Positions 34,258-45,086 of a DNA stretch of 64,000 nt are shown here, in pieces. Every line of letters starts with the position of its first letter. Position 1 is the stretch's first letter. The notes under the pieces are model-generated. The model saw nothing but the letters and a program-made list of their open reading frames with translations, did not search any database and was not told the DNA's origin. The DNA comes from Pseudoneobacillus rhizosphaerae. GTDB taxonomy: Bacteria; Bacillota; Bacilli; Bacillales; Cytobacillaceae. Made by a program: the position numbers and the translations under genes. The stretch spans positions 1-64,000 of the forward strand of contig NZ_CAKJTG010000017.1 of assembly GCF_917563885.1 (NCBI RefSeq), given 5' to 3'.

Positions 34258-35541
34258 TTACATCATATCCTCTTCTTGGAATGATTTTGTTCGTTTGAAC
34301 TGCCATAAAGCAACTGAAATAACAATTAACGATAGCAACATCGTGATGGCTGCAGCCTTAGAATATTGAGCTGAAGTCATCGTTAAGCGGTAAATCCAGG
34401 ATATTAAAATGTCTGTACCACCGGCATTCGACCCTGGTAGAGCAGGTCCGCCACCATTAAATAAATAAATTAAATTAAAGTTATTAAAGTTAAATGTGTA
34501 TTGTGTGATTAAGATTGGTGCAGTTGCAAATAAGACAAGTGGTAATGTAATATTTTTAAACTTTTGAAAACTACTCGCTCCATCTACTGTGGCTGCTTCA
34601 TATAATTCCTCTGGAATCGACTGAAGCACCCCAGTTGTCATAGCAAAAATAAATGGAAATCCAAGCCAGGATTGAATCATAATTAAAGCAATTCGTGTAT
34701 ATAAAGGTTCTGTCATCCATTTAATTGGCTCAATTCCAAAGAAAGCAATAATATCTTTATTAATCGTTCCGAAAGTTTCATTAAACATACCTGCAAAAAC
34801 TAGAATCGAAACAAAGGCAGGTACGGCCCAAGGTAAGATAAATACTGTACGGATAATCGCTTTTCCCTTAACATCTTTTTGATTAACTATAATCGCTAGG
34901 AAAACTCCTAAAGCTACTTGAAATGTAGTAGCTACAAATGTCCAAACCAAAGTCCATCCTAAAACGCTAAAAAACGTTTGGCGCCAAATATCAATTTTAA
35001 AAATATCAAGGAAGTTTTTAAACCCTACCCAATCAACTAATTTAGCAGGTGGTGAATGGTAAAGGTCATAGTTCGTAAAGGCAAGCAATACGACAAATAG
35101 AATCGGAAAAATAACAACAAAGACGAGCAATAAAAATCCTGGAGACATAATTAGGTACGGGAACCCATTATCAATAAGATTTCGATATTGTTCCTTTATG
35201 TTACTTAACCGCTCACCTTCATCCCTTTTTTGGCCATTTTTATAAGCATCTCGTAGATTAAAGAGATAAAATCCGAGACCAAAAACAACAACTATTAGAG
35301 CTAATATACCTTCTACAAGTAGGAATACAGAATGATCACGAAATGGTTTTTCACCTAGTGTAATTAGTCCCCATAATCCCATATTAAGTAAATCACGAAA
35401 CACTATGAAAAAAGAAGCAGCTAATACTAGAAAGGAAATTCCCTTTAAATATTGCTTGTGATACAGTTGCCCCAATCCTGGAATGATTGAAAGGATAAGC
35501 GCATTTCTTTGATGTTTGGTTGGATAGGATCCTTTTGACAT
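34258..35541 (-). CDS. mdxF: Maltodextrin ABC transporter permease MdxF (MalF type)
   Basis: A 427-residue permease. It has an N-terminal extension with extra membrane helices (about 17-105) before the common six-helix core, as in MdxF. The EAA loop is E-E-L-Y-E-A-A-T-V-D-G-A-S-S-F-Q-K-F-K-N-I-T-L-P at about 310-335. The ATG follows AAAGGGG. It is translated in step with mdxG. Confidence 0.93.
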   Translation of the reverse strand: MSKGSYPTKHQRNALILSIIPGLGQLYHKQYLKGISFLVLAASFFIVFRDLLNMGLWGLITLGEKPFRDHSVFLLVEGILALIVVVFGLGFYLFNLRDAYKNGQKRDEGERLSNIKEQYRNLIDNGFPYLIMSPGFLLLVFVVIFPILFVVLLAFTNYDLYHSPPAKLVDWVGFKNFLDIFKIDIWRQTFFSVLGWTLVWTFVATTFQVALGVFLAIIVNQKDVKGKAIIRTVFILPWAVPAFVSILVFAGMFNETFGTINKDIIAFFGIEPIKWMTEPLYTRIALIMIQSWLGFPFIFAMTTGVLQSIPEELYEAATVDGASSFQKFKNITLPLVLFATAPILITQYTFNFNNFNLIYLFNGGGPALPGSNAGGTDILISWIYRLTMTSAQYSKAAAITMLLSLIVISVALWQFKRTKSFQEEDMM

Positions 35542-35690
35542 CCTATAAATCCCCTTTCCACAGACAATTAGTTTTAATAAAGTATCTCTTCAGATGCTTG
35601 ATGAGAAAAAAATGAAGTTTTTTTGCTCATGAAGCACCTGACACAATAATCAATTTCAAAAATAACCTCATACTTTATTAAAATAGAGCG

Positions 35691-35712
35691 GGTACCTCCC
35701 TAGAGAGGTACC
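35691..35712 (-). repeat. Stem-loop between mdxE and mdxF
   Basis: GGTACCTC/GAGGTACC perfect 8-bp hairpin with a 6-base loop, about 21 bases after the mdxE stop. There is no long T-run. Such stem-loops after binding-protein genes commonly protect the upstream mRNA or partly terminate, giving more MdxE than MdxFG. The rest of 35542-35690 shows no gene. Confidence 0.65.
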
Positions 35713-35732
35713 ACATTAACTATTTATTATAA

Positions 35733-37010
35733 TTACTTAGAATGATTTGCTTCAATATTTTGCTTAATTTGGTCAACAGCTGAATCCATTGCTGCTTTTG
35801 GTGCTGCTTTCCCTGTTACAACTGTTTGAAGTGCATCAGCCATTGGCTTCCATACTTCTCCCATTTCAGGAATGTTTGGCATTGGAACTGCATATTGAGA
35901 TTGTTCAGCAACTGCTTTAGCGCCTTCATTTTCTGTAATAGCTGGATCTTCTATTAATGCAACGTTAGTCGGAACTTCTGCGTGTTGCTCATAACGATAT
36001 TTAGAATTTTCATCATTTGTCATAAATTCAACAAATTTTGTTGCCCATTCTTGGTTTTTAGAGAAGGCTGAAACATGGTATCCTTTAACACCCATGAATG
36101 TTTTTACATGCTCGCCGTTAGGAAGTGTAGGCATTGCTACCATACCAATGTTAATACCTGCATCCTTATATGGTTGGAATGCCCAAGGACCGCTCATTAC
36201 AGCAGCTACTTTACCTTCTTGGAATAATCCGTCCATTGCAGATCCGCCACTTTCACCAACGATACCCGCTGGGAATAAGCCTTCTGAATACCACTTTTGA
36301 ATATATTCAGTACCTGCTATAGCACCTTCATTATTTAAGCCTAGGTTTTGTGGATCAAGAGTTCCGTTATCATTATTGAATACGTATCCTCCCATACCAC
36401 CGATGATTCCATGAGCAAAATAGAAATTATCCCAAAGAGCAAGGAATCCATAATTTTCACCTTTAGTGAAATCTTTTGAGAATGTAAATAGTTCATCCAT
36501 TGTTGCTGGAGGCTCGCTCATTAAATCTTTATTGTAAATAAATACAGGTGTTTCTGAAGATTTTGGTAAACCATATAGTTGACCATCAAACGTTTGAGCT
36601 GAAATGGAAGAATCTGAGAAAAGTGCAATTGTCTCATCACTTACAGTAAGTGGAGCAATTAAGCCTTCTGTTGCAACTTGACCGATTTGGTCATGTGGTA
36701 AAGTTACTACGTCTGGACCAGTTCCAGCTGGACCATCTAAACGTAATTGATCACGCATTTTTGTCGCCATTTCTACTTCTTGGAATTCGATTTTAATTCC
36801 GTGTTCTGCTTCAAAATCAGCAGCTACTTTTTCTAACCAACCAGATTTGTCTTTATCTTCCCATACTACTAACTTTTCTGGCTTGTTTGCTGTTTCTTCT
36901 TCCTTTGTACCTGTATCAGTTGCTGTGTCTTCGTCCTCTTTAGGACCACAAGCAGCTAACACACCCAATAATAAAACGAACATCATAAAAATGGATAACG
37001 CTTTCTTCAA
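35733..37010 (-). CDS. mdxE: Maltodextrin-binding lipoprotein MdxE
   Basis: A 425-residue extracellular solute-binding protein (family 1) for maltose/maltodextrin. The TTG start at 37010 is chosen as AGGAGGGG lies 5 bases upstream; the longer frame gives an implausible hydrophilic N-terminus. Lipobox L-A-A-C, lipid Cys21, then an acidic Thr/Glu linker and the MalE-like fold (K-L-V-V-W-E-D, P-H-D-Q-I-G, G-P-W-A-F). First gene of the minus-strand unit, with a cre site and a LacI-type operator upstream. Confidence 0.93.
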   Translation of the reverse strand: MKKALSIFMMFVLLLGVLAACGPKEDEDTATDTGTKEEETANKPEKLVVWEDKDKSGWLEKVAADFEAEHGIKIEFQEVEMATKMRDQLRLDGPAGTGPDVVTLPHDQIGQVATEGLIAPLTVSDETIALFSDSSISAQTFDGQLYGLPKSSETPVFIYNKDLMSEPPATMDELFTFSKDFTKGENYGFLALWDNFYFAHGIIGGMGGYVFNNDNGTLDPQNLGLNNEGAIAGTEYIQKWYSEGLFPAGIVGESGGSAMDGLFQEGKVAAVMSGPWAFQPYKDAGINIGMVAMPTLPNGEHVKTFMGVKGYHVSAFSKNQEWATKFVEFMTNDENSKYRYEQHAEVPTNVALIEDPAITENEGAKAVAEQSQYAVPMPNIPEMGEVWKPMADALQTVVTGKAAPKAAMDSAVDQIKQNIEANHSK

Positions 37011-37047
37011 GGTAACCCCTCCTATAAATATGTAATCTCTTTTATAT

Positions 37048-37075
37048 ATTGTACAGCCATTCTTTTTTAATGTAA
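37048..37075 (-). promoter_or_regulatory. Probable promoter of the mdxE operon
   Basis: On the minus strand TTACAT (complement of 37070-37075) and TACAAT (complement of 37048-37053) lie 16 bases apart. Start near 37041 gives a leader of about 30 bases with the ribosome site. Confidence 0.55.
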
Positions 37076-37092
37076 GCAAGTAGTTAGATTTT

Positions 37093-37106
37093 TATTAGCG
37101 CTTACA
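37093..37106. promoter_or_regulatory. cre-like site (CcpA)
   Basis: On the minus strand TGTAAGCGCTAATA fits the cre consensus (TGNAANCGNWWNCA as I remember it) with one mismatch. It lies about 18 bases upstream of the mdxE -35, fitting carbon catabolite control. Confidence 0.5.
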
Positions 37107-37110
37107 TTTT

Positions 37111-37124
37111 GCGAAAACGATTGC
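37111..37124. promoter_or_regulatory. LacI-type operator (possible MalR site)
   Basis: GCGAAAACGATTGC has the central CG and near-dyad symmetry of LacI-family operators. It lies between the divergent mdxE and cyclomaltodextrinase genes. Binding by the nearby LacI protein is inferred. Confidence 0.5.
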
Positions 37125-37238
37125 ACAACTTATTTACTATTATAAGGTTTATTAGGATTTTGACAACTAGTTTTGATAAAATATTTTTTATTCATTCCAT
37201 ATTCGGTTATATTCCTAGGCAATAGCATTTTATTTTTA

Positions 37239-37275
37239 CAAGAACGTTGACAATCTAAAAACAGTGCAATAACCT
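37239..37275 (+). promoter_or_regulatory. Promoter of cyclomaltodextrinase gene with overlapping operator-like palindrome
   Basis: TTGACA at 37247-37252 and TAACCT at 37270-37275, 17 bases apart. ACAAGAACGTTGACAA (37239-37254), a palindrome-like sequence around AACGTT, overlaps the -35 and could be a second LacI-type operator. The remaining gap 37125-37238 is plain AT-rich DNA. Confidence 0.5.
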
Positions 37276-37283
37276 TGTAATAA

Positions 37284-39071
<1,788 letters not shown>

Positions 39072-39081
39072 GATGATTCAT

Positions 39082-39117
39082 AAAAAAAAGAAAGAGGGCA
39101 GCCTCTTTCTTTTTTTA
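39082..39117. terminator. Bidirectional terminator, cyclomaltodextrinase and asparagine synthetase
   Basis: AAAGAAAGAGG/CCTCTTTCTTT hairpin with a GCAG loop, flanked by A- and T-runs on both sides. Confidence 0.93.
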
Positions 39118-40965
39118 ACAGTCAACAATTTGAATGTTATAATCTTTAAACCAAATATGAATTTGTGCTAGATAGGCTAGGAGTTGTGGGCCAGACATAA
39201 GTTGACCAAACCATGGTTCTTTAAAGGAGCTTCCTTTTGATTCCACTAATTTTTGCAATTCTTCTTTTTTCAGAAATTCGTAAAGAACAGTGTTTTTGTC
39301 CTGCATTATTTCTTGCAGCCATTTTGTTACTGCTTCGGTATAGCGGGGATTATGTGTTTTAGGATACGGACTTTTTTTCCGATATAAAACCTCGTCTGGT
39401 AAAATTCCTTCTAACGCTTTCCGGAGAAGTCCTTTTTCTCTGTTTCCATAATTTTTAAATTCCCATGGAATGTTCCACGTATATTCAACTAAGCGATGGT
39501 CGGCAAACGGAACTCGAACCTCAAGGCTTGCTCCCATACTCATTCGATCTTTACGTTCTAATAATGTTGCCATAAACCAATTCTGATTTAAATAAAACAG
39601 CTCTCTTCTCTTTTTCTCTATTAAACTTTCACCTTCTAATAACGGTGTCTCAGCAACTGATTCAGAATATTTCCGCATTACATAATCATTAATTTTCAAC
39701 TTATCCTGCCATTCATTTCTTAATAAATTCTGTCTTGCTGTTGTTGAACGCATCCATGGGAAACCTAGGCGGTTTAAATCCTCTTCACGATAAAACCATG
39801 GATAACCACCAAATATCTCATCAGCACATTCCCCGGATAAACTAACGACAAATTCCTTTTTTATTTCTCGACAAAACCATAATAGGGATGAATCGATATC
39901 CGCCATTCCAGGTAAATCTCGTACATGGACAACCTCAATTAAATCCTCTACTAGTTTTTCTTGGGTAATGACGCGATGATGATGCTGGGTTGAAAATGTA
40001 TTGGCCATCATCAGAATATATTTATGATCTGAATCTGGCTGAAATTCATTAGCTTGGAAGAATTGATCATTGCCTTCGTAATCTATAGAAAAAGTATGAA
40101 GGTGACCTTTTCCCTCCTCTCTAATCGCATTTGCAGCAATCGCTGTAATGGCACTCGAATCGACACCACCAGATAGGAATGTACATAATGGAACATCTGA
40201 AACTAGCTGTCTTGTTATCGCATCTTTTACTAAAAAACGAACCTTCTCAACGGTTTCTTCAAAGCTTTCTAGATGTTTTTCACTTTTTACATTCCAGTAA
40301 CGCCAAATTTTCAACCCATCTCTATTAAATGTTAGCGCATGACCTGGACGTAATTCTTTAACTCCCTTAAACACCCCATGACCAGGTGATCTAGATGGAC
40401 CTAGGCCAAATACTTCTGATAAGCCTTCACGGTCAATCTCAACTCTCACTTCAGGATTTGCTAAAATAGCTTTTAATTCAGAGCCAAATAAGATACCATT
40501 ATTTAATTCTTTTAGAAAAAGAGGCTTTACCCCAAGACGGTCACGACCGATAAATAACTGTTCCTTCTTTCCATCCCAAACAGCAAACGCAAATATACCA
40601 TTTAGATGATTTAAACATTCCTCCGCCCATTCTATATAGGCATATAACAGAACTTCTGTGTCAGAATGACCTCTAAAGGAATATCCTTTTAATAATAGCT
40701 CTTTTCGTATGTCTTCGGTATTATACAATTCACCATTATAACAAATTGTATAGTGGAATCCGTCCTTCTCTCTATTCATAGGCTGCTTACCGCCTTCAAG
40801 ATCGACTACGGCTAATCGCTTATGTCCCAATCCAACATGTGTGGCAGTCCAAATATTGGTATCATCCGGTCCTCTTTTTGCCAATGTTTCTGTCATTTTA
40901 TTTAGTGATGCCGTTTCTACTGAGATATTTCTTTTAAAGTCCACCCAACCGGTAATACCACACAT
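39115..40965 (-). CDS. asnB: Asparagine synthetase (glutamine-hydrolysing), AsnO-like
   Basis: A 616-residue enzyme that makes asparagine from aspartate, ATP and glutamine. The start is set at MCGITGW so that Cys2 becomes the N-terminal nucleophile of the class II glutaminase domain after Met removal; AAGGA is 9 bases upstream. The synthetase domain has the ATP-binding S-G-G-V-D-S-S loop near 265. Position next to DUF2777, yisL, yisK matches asnO (yisO), the sporulation-linked paralogue in B. subtilis. Confidence 0.92.
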   Translation of the reverse strand: MCGITGWVDFKRNISVETASLNKMTETLAKRGPDDTNIWTATHVGLGHKRLAVVDLEGGKQPMNREKDGFHYTICYNGELYNTEDIRKELLLKGYSFRGHSDTEVLLYAYIEWAEECLNHLNGIFAFAVWDGKKEQLFIGRDRLGVKPLFLKELNNGILFGSELKAILANPEVRVEIDREGLSEVFGLGPSRSPGHGVFKGVKELRPGHALTFNRDGLKIWRYWNVKSEKHLESFEETVEKVRFLVKDAITRQLVSDVPLCTFLSGGVDSSAITAIAANAIREEGKGHLHTFSIDYEGNDQFFQANEFQPDSDHKYILMMANTFSTQHHHRVITQEKLVEDLIEVVHVRDLPGMADIDSSLLWFCREIKKEFVVSLSGECADEIFGGYPWFYREEDLNRLGFPWMRSTTARQNLLRNEWQDKLKINDYVMRKYSESVAETPLLEGESLIEKKRRELFYLNQNWFMATLLERKDRMSMGASLEVRVPFADHRLVEYTWNIPWEFKNYGNREKGLLRKALEGILPDEVLYRKKSPYPKTHNPRYTEAVTKWLQEIMQDKNTVLYEFLKKEELQKLVESKGSSFKEPWFGQLMSGPQLLAYLAQIHIWFKDYNIQIVDC

Positions 40966-41101
40966 TATCATCATTCCTTCCTTCTAACTATAGACTCCAT
41001 TTGTGAATGTTTTATCTTATGCAGCCTAATCAAAATCGTTAATTGTCCACAAAATTGACGGATTTCGTTTAAAAAGGGGGTATTCTGTCTACAAAGGAAG
41101 G

Positions 41102-41115
41102 TGAAAGCACTTTCA
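41102..41115. promoter_or_regulatory. Palindrome resembling a cre site
   Basis: TGAAAGCACTTTCA is a near-perfect dyad (TGAAAG/CTTTCA), one mismatch from the cre pattern (CA for central CG). It lies just upstream of the DUF2777 ribosome site GGAGG, where bound CcpA could block elongation. Confidence 0.35.
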
Positions 41116-41128
41116 TGGAGGTTAACAG

Positions 41129-41692
41129 ATGAGTCATCAACACCGCAGTAAATTAATGGATTATCAAATTAGAGCCTTTACTGAAGGCTCTGTAGAATTT
41201 ATTAACAATCAGTGGGTATTCTTCGATAATGAGACAGAAGAAGCCTCCTTAATTGAAGAATATTTGCATCAAGAAATCGAAATATTTAGCTTAAATAAAT
41301 GGAGAAAAGGGATTTTATTTGATGATGGGAAAATATGCCTCCCGAATGAAAATCTATTTTTACAGGACCAAGATCTCATTCGAATTAGGAAGCATTTAAT
41401 TTATTCTCTCGAAACGATATTGACAGACATGAATGATGATGCCTTTTTCCAATTTGTTACAACGTTAAACTCCCTCCAATTCTCCATCTATGATTGTATA
41501 TACTGCTATAACCATTTAAGCTTTTTAGAAAAAGAAAGAGGGAAAAATGGAGTAAACTTCATGATATTCGATAATGAAGAATATATTTGCAACGTACAAC
41601 ATCATTTTACTTATTTAGAAAAAACGAGTGATCGTTTTGAATTTACATTAAATAGTGGAAAAAGGGTTGTAATTGAGAAAATAACCTCCTAA
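41129..41692 (+). CDS. yisN: DUF2777 family protein (YisN-like)
   Basis: A 187-residue soluble protein. I recognise it as DUF2777 from position beside asnO and yisL and from its pattern (Q-W-V-F-F-D-N-E, C-I-Y-C-Y-N-H-L-S-F-L, D-N-E-E-Y-I-C-N-V-Q-H-H-F). There are no membrane segments; a Cys pair C-I-Y-C may be functional. Role unknown. ATG follows TGGAGG. The recognition is only moderately sure. Confidence 0.7.
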   Translation: MSHQHRSKLMDYQIRAFTEGSVEFINNQWVFFDNETEEASLIEEYLHQEIEIFSLNKWRKGILFDDGKICLPNENLFLQDQDLIRIRKHLIYSLETILTDMNDDAFFQFVTTLNSLQFSIYDCIYCYNHLSFLEKERGKNGVNFMIFDNEEYICNVQHHFTYLEKTSDRFEFTLNSGKRVVIEKITS

Positions 41693-41710
41693 AAAATTGC
41701 ATAAAAAAAA

Positions 41711-41738
41711 TGCTGTCAGAAAATCTGACAGCTTTTTT
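41711..41738. terminator. Terminator between yisN and yisL
   Basis: GCTGTCAGA/TCTGACAGC perfect hairpin with A- and T-runs on the two sides, between convergent genes. Confidence 0.93.
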
Positions 41739-42103
41739 TAATATAATGTAAGACTAAATCCTAAATATAAAGTTAAACCAAACACAATGACCAATGCAAT
41801 CCACATAACTCCTGTAGATTTTTTCTTTTTTACTCTAGCAAGAATCATTTCAATTAACCCAATGACTCCAACTCCTAATAAAACCTTTAAGATGTATTGT
41901 AAACCAGCATCAGAGCCTAGTATTCCAGAACTATTTGCCTTCGATAACATCATAAAGCCTGTCCCTAAAATTAATAAGAACATCACTCTAATAATCATTT
42001 GGACGATTTTAGCACCTTTTGCTTTCCCACCCTTAATAAGGAAGATAGCCACAAAAAATAATACCAAGGCTAAAAACCAAGCGGTCATATGTGCGTGTTG
42101 CAT
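41738..42103 (-). CDS. yisL: YisL family membrane protein (UPF0344/DUF1516)
   Basis: A 121-residue integral membrane protein with four helices (about 8-23, 34-52, 65-85, 98-118), opening M-Q-H-A-H-M-T-A-W as in YisL. Function unknown. ATG follows AGGAGG. It lies between yisN and yisK, as in B. subtilis. Confidence 0.9.
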   Translation of the reverse strand: MQHAHMTAWFLALVLFFVAIFLIKGGKAKGAKIVQMIIRVMFLLILGTGFMMLSKANSSGILGSDAGLQYILKVLLGVGVIGLIEMILARVKKKKSTGVMWIALVIVFGLTLYLGFSLTLY

Positions 42104-42210
42104 GAAAATTACCTCCTATGTATCTAAAGTTCATTAGTATCTTATCACAACTTATCCATGATATGAAATGAATAAAGTTTATTAATAATTTTTTAATAAT
42201 TGATTAATTA

Positions 42211-43107
42211 TTATTTAATCTTATTTTGAAGCGACCCAATTTTCTCAATATCAATTTTAATTATATCGCCACTTTTCAAATATTTAGGAGGTTTAAATCC
42301 TTTCCCAACTCCTGCAGGTGTTCCAGTAGCAATAATGTCTCCTGGTTCTAGCGTCATGCCCTTTGATAATACCGAAATGATTTCTTGAATATCAAAAATG
42401 AAATTAGATGTATTCGAATTTTGTCTTAATTCACCATTTACATACGTTTGGATATTAAGATTATTCGGATTATCAATCGCTGAATGATGGACAATCCAAG
42501 GACCAATTGGACAAGATGTATCCAAGCTTTTTCCGAGAAAAAATTGCTTGTGTTTCGACTGGATATCCCGAGCAGTGATGTCATTTAGAATGGTATAGCC
42601 AAAGACATAATCAAGTGCTTCTTCACGGCTTATCGCTCTACCTTGTTTACCAATTACGACAGCAAGCTCTCCTTCGTAGTCTAATTGATCAGTAATCTCA
42701 GAGTGGGATAGAACTTCAGCATTATGGCCAACTACCGTTGTTGGAGCTTTTGTAAAAACCATTACATGCTCTGGAATGTCTGCTGCACTTCCCATTTCGA
42801 TTGCATGTTCTGCGTAATTTTTACCTATACAGAAGATGTTTTTTTCTGGTTTAGTGATTGGGGCTAGTAGTTCAACTGATTCTAAAGGAATGTGTAGTTC
42901 TTTATGGCTCATAAATATGACTGCCAATTTACTTACATGCTCAACAAATGCTTTACCTTGTTTGATACAATCAATCATTGAATTGGGAATAATGGAACTT
43001 CCATTAAGCATTTCTTCACTACGCTTCAAAGGAATCACGCAGGAGTCATCATTAGTAATCAAACCAACAAAGGAACCTTTTGTATCTACTGCTGTTACTA
43101 GTTTCAA
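42211..43107 (-). CDS. yisK: Fumarylacetoacetate hydrolase family protein YisK
   Basis: A 298-residue FAH-fold enzyme. Recent work on B. subtilis YisK supports oxaloacetate decarboxylation. The metal-binding fold is visible in G-K-N-Y-A-E-H, D-Y-E-G-E-L-A-V-V-I-G-K, G-Y-T-I-L-N-D-I-T-A-R-D and G-T-P-A-G-V-G. The TTG at 43107 is preferred (GAGGTG 6 bases upstream); the GTG at 43116 lies inside that ribosome site. Cytosolic. Confidence 0.9.
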   Translation of the reverse strand: MKLVTAVDTKGSFVGLITNDDSCVIPLKRSEEMLNGSSIIPNSMIDCIKQGKAFVEHVSKLAVIFMSHKELHIPLESVELLAPITKPEKNIFCIGKNYAEHAIEMGSAADIPEHVMVFTKAPTTVVGHNAEVLSHSEITDQLDYEGELAVVIGKQGRAISREEALDYVFGYTILNDITARDIQSKHKQFFLGKSLDTSCPIGPWIVHHSAIDNPNNLNIQTYVNGELRQNSNTSNFIFDIQEIISVLSKGMTLEPGDIIATGTPAGVGKGFKPPKYLKSGDIIKIDIEKIGSLQNKIK

Positions 43108-43165
43108 ATTTATCACCTCATATTAATAGTATTATTATAAATATAATATAAATGGGAGATAGTAA

Positions 43166-43199
43166 AAAGAAAAAGCGATCATCCTGGGATGAATCGCCT
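43166..43199 (-). terminator. Terminator of the Tad operon
   Basis: AAGCGAT-CATCC/GGATG-ATCGCCTT hairpin with one unpaired base, followed on the minus strand by TTTTTCTTTTT. It directly follows the tadC stop. Confidence 0.88.
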
Positions 43200-44120
43200 T
43201 TATTTTTGAAATGTTTGGATAAACGTAATAATTGCAGGACCTAATAAAACAATAAATAGACTTGGAAAAATAAATAATACTAGAGGGAACAGCATTTTAA
43301 TTGGTGCTTTCATTGCCTGTTCCTCAGCACGTTGTTTACGTTGATCTCGAACTTCCTCCGATTGAACTCGTAATACTTGAACCATACCAATTCCTAGTTT
43401 TTCAGCTTGTAATATACCACTGATAAAACCCCGAACATCATCAACCTCAATTCGATCTCGAATGCCTGCTAATGCTTCTCTCCTCGTTTTGCCTAGTCTA
43501 ATTTCCTCTAAGCATCTATGAAATTCATAAGCAATAACACCTTGCTTTTTAGAAACAACCTTATTCATAGCCGAGTCAAATCCTAAGCCCGCCTCTAAAC
43601 TGACAGTTAATAAGTCTAATATATCTGGCAGTTCTCGAAGGGCCTTTTTATTCCGGGCTTGTGTCTTCTGTTTTAAATAATAATTTGGTAGAACAAAAGC
43701 TATTAACATTCCAATTAAGATGAATATGAAAATTGCAAAATTCCCTACCCTAAGTAATAACCCATACCCCCCAGAAATTACCGGCATAATAACCATCATG
43801 GCAATTTGAATTAACCGAAAATCTACTGGAGTCATATTGAATGGATTTCCAGCTTGCTGAAGCTTTTTTTCAAGTTTGGCCTCTTTTTCACCAGGCATTT
43901 TTTTCTTAAAGCTTCTTTTAAAATCCGACCAATAAGGGCGAAAGATACGTTGAAATAATGATTGTTGAATATCTTGTTGTGCAAGATTTTCTTTTATTTC
44001 CTTTTCACCCGTAATAAAAGTTGCCATACGTCTTTTTAATTTTTCTTCTTTTTCAATACGAATAAGGAAAACGCCATATATAAATAAAAGAATAAATAGA
44101 AAAAAAGTTAAATACAACAT
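43200..44120 (-). CDS. tadC: Tad pilus inner-membrane protein TadC
   Basis: A 306-residue T2SS-F-domain protein that forms the pilus platform with TadB. There is an N-terminal membrane helix, a cytoplasmic region, the helix pair at about 100-145, the F domain (D-I-L-D-L-L-T-V-S-L-E-A-G-L-G-F-D-S-A, about 163-181) and a last pair of helices. Last gene of the operon, six bases after tadB. Confidence 0.93.
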   Translation of the reverse strand: MLYLTFFLFILLFIYGVFLIRIEKEEKLKRRMATFITGEKEIKENLAQQDIQQSLFQRIFRPYWSDFKRSFKKKMPGEKEAKLEKKLQQAGNPFNMTPVDFRLIQIAMMVIMPVISGGYGLLLRVGNFAIFIFILIGMLIAFVLPNYYLKQKTQARNKKALRELPDILDLLTVSLEAGLGFDSAMNKVVSKKQGVIAYEFHRCLEEIRLGKTRREALAGIRDRIEVDDVRGFISGILQAEKLGIGMVQVLRVQSEEVRDQRKQRAEEQAMKAPIKMLFPLVLFIFPSLFIVLLGPAIITFIQTFQK

Positions 44121-44126
44121 GGTGAT

Positions 44127-45086
44127 TTACACCTCAATCGTCGTAATTTTTTTAATCATTATAAAGCCAATTATCCCAGAAATTAATGCTGCAATGACTA
44201 AGGCTATTCCTATAGGATGTATAAATAAAGTCCCAATATAAGTGGGTTCAATTAAATAAAGGACAAGGGATAATACAAATGGCATAATGGCGATTACTAT
44301 TCCCGATAATCTCCCTTGAGCTGTTAATGTTTTAATTTGTCTTTGTATTTTTGTTCGGTCTCTTATCGTTTCAACAATTTTATCTAGTACAGTCGCTAAA
44401 TTTCCTCCAACTTGCCTCTGTATTAATATAGCTTGAATCATTAAATCTAAATCTTCACTAGGCATACGGTCTTTTAAGGAATTTAGTGAATCTTCTAAAC
44501 TATTTCCATACTGCATTTCCTTTAGAACAAATTCCATTTCTTCTTTAATAGGAGAATCAGCTTCTTCCGCTACTGTTTTTAATGCTTGAGGAAAACTAAA
44601 TCCTGCTCTTAATGAACCGACAACTGTAGAAATCATATCAGGTAAGCTATCATTAAATTTAGTCATTCTCTCTCTTTGTTTCTTTTTTAAATACCATCTT
44701 GGAAAAAGAAAACCAAGAAAGCCACCAACTATCATTAAGATAATCTTACCTGAAAAAAGAAGTAAAATACCTCCAATTAGGGCGGTACTTATCCATTGAA
44801 AAAGGACAAATTCCTCTGGTTTTAGTGGAAGACCAGATCTAGCAATCATAATCTCAAGCCTATTATTTTTCTCTTTCGTTAAAACATTTTTTCGAATCCT
44901 ATTCTTAGTTAGTTGAAAGTGTAAGAACAAATTTATTTTTTTACGGTTTATGGGTTGATTAGGAATGGCCAAATATCTTTTCATTCGCTTTTCGAATCTT
45001 CTATCAGAAAGAAAAACTATTTTCAAAAAATACAAAAACACTAAAAAAATAGTAATAAGAAAGAAAAATACTACTAAATAAATCAT
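44127..45086 (-). CDS. tadB: Tad pilus inner-membrane protein TadB
   Basis: A 319-residue T2SS-F-domain protein, partner of TadC. The F-domain pattern L-P-D-M-I-S-T-V-V-G-S-L-R-A-G-F-S-F-P-Q-A is present near 150-170. The ATG at 45086 overlaps the tadA stop (ATGA); the GTG codon upstream is within the ribosome site GAGGTG. Tight coupling to tadA is expected. Confidence 0.93.
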   Translation of the reverse strand: MIYLVVFFFLITIFLVFLYFLKIVFLSDRRFEKRMKRYLAIPNQPINRKKINLFLHFQLTKNRIRKNVLTKEKNNRLEIMIARSGLPLKPEEFVLFQWISTALIGGILLLFSGKIILMIVGGFLGFLFPRWYLKKKQRERMTKFNDSLPDMISTVVGSLRAGFSFPQALKTVAEEADSPIKEEMEFVLKEMQYGNSLEDSLNSLKDRMPSEDLDLMIQAILIQRQVGGNLATVLDKIVETIRDRTKIQRQIKTLTAQGRLSGIVIAIMPFVLSLVLYLIEPTYIGTLFIHPIGIALVIAALISGIIGFIMIKKITTIEV

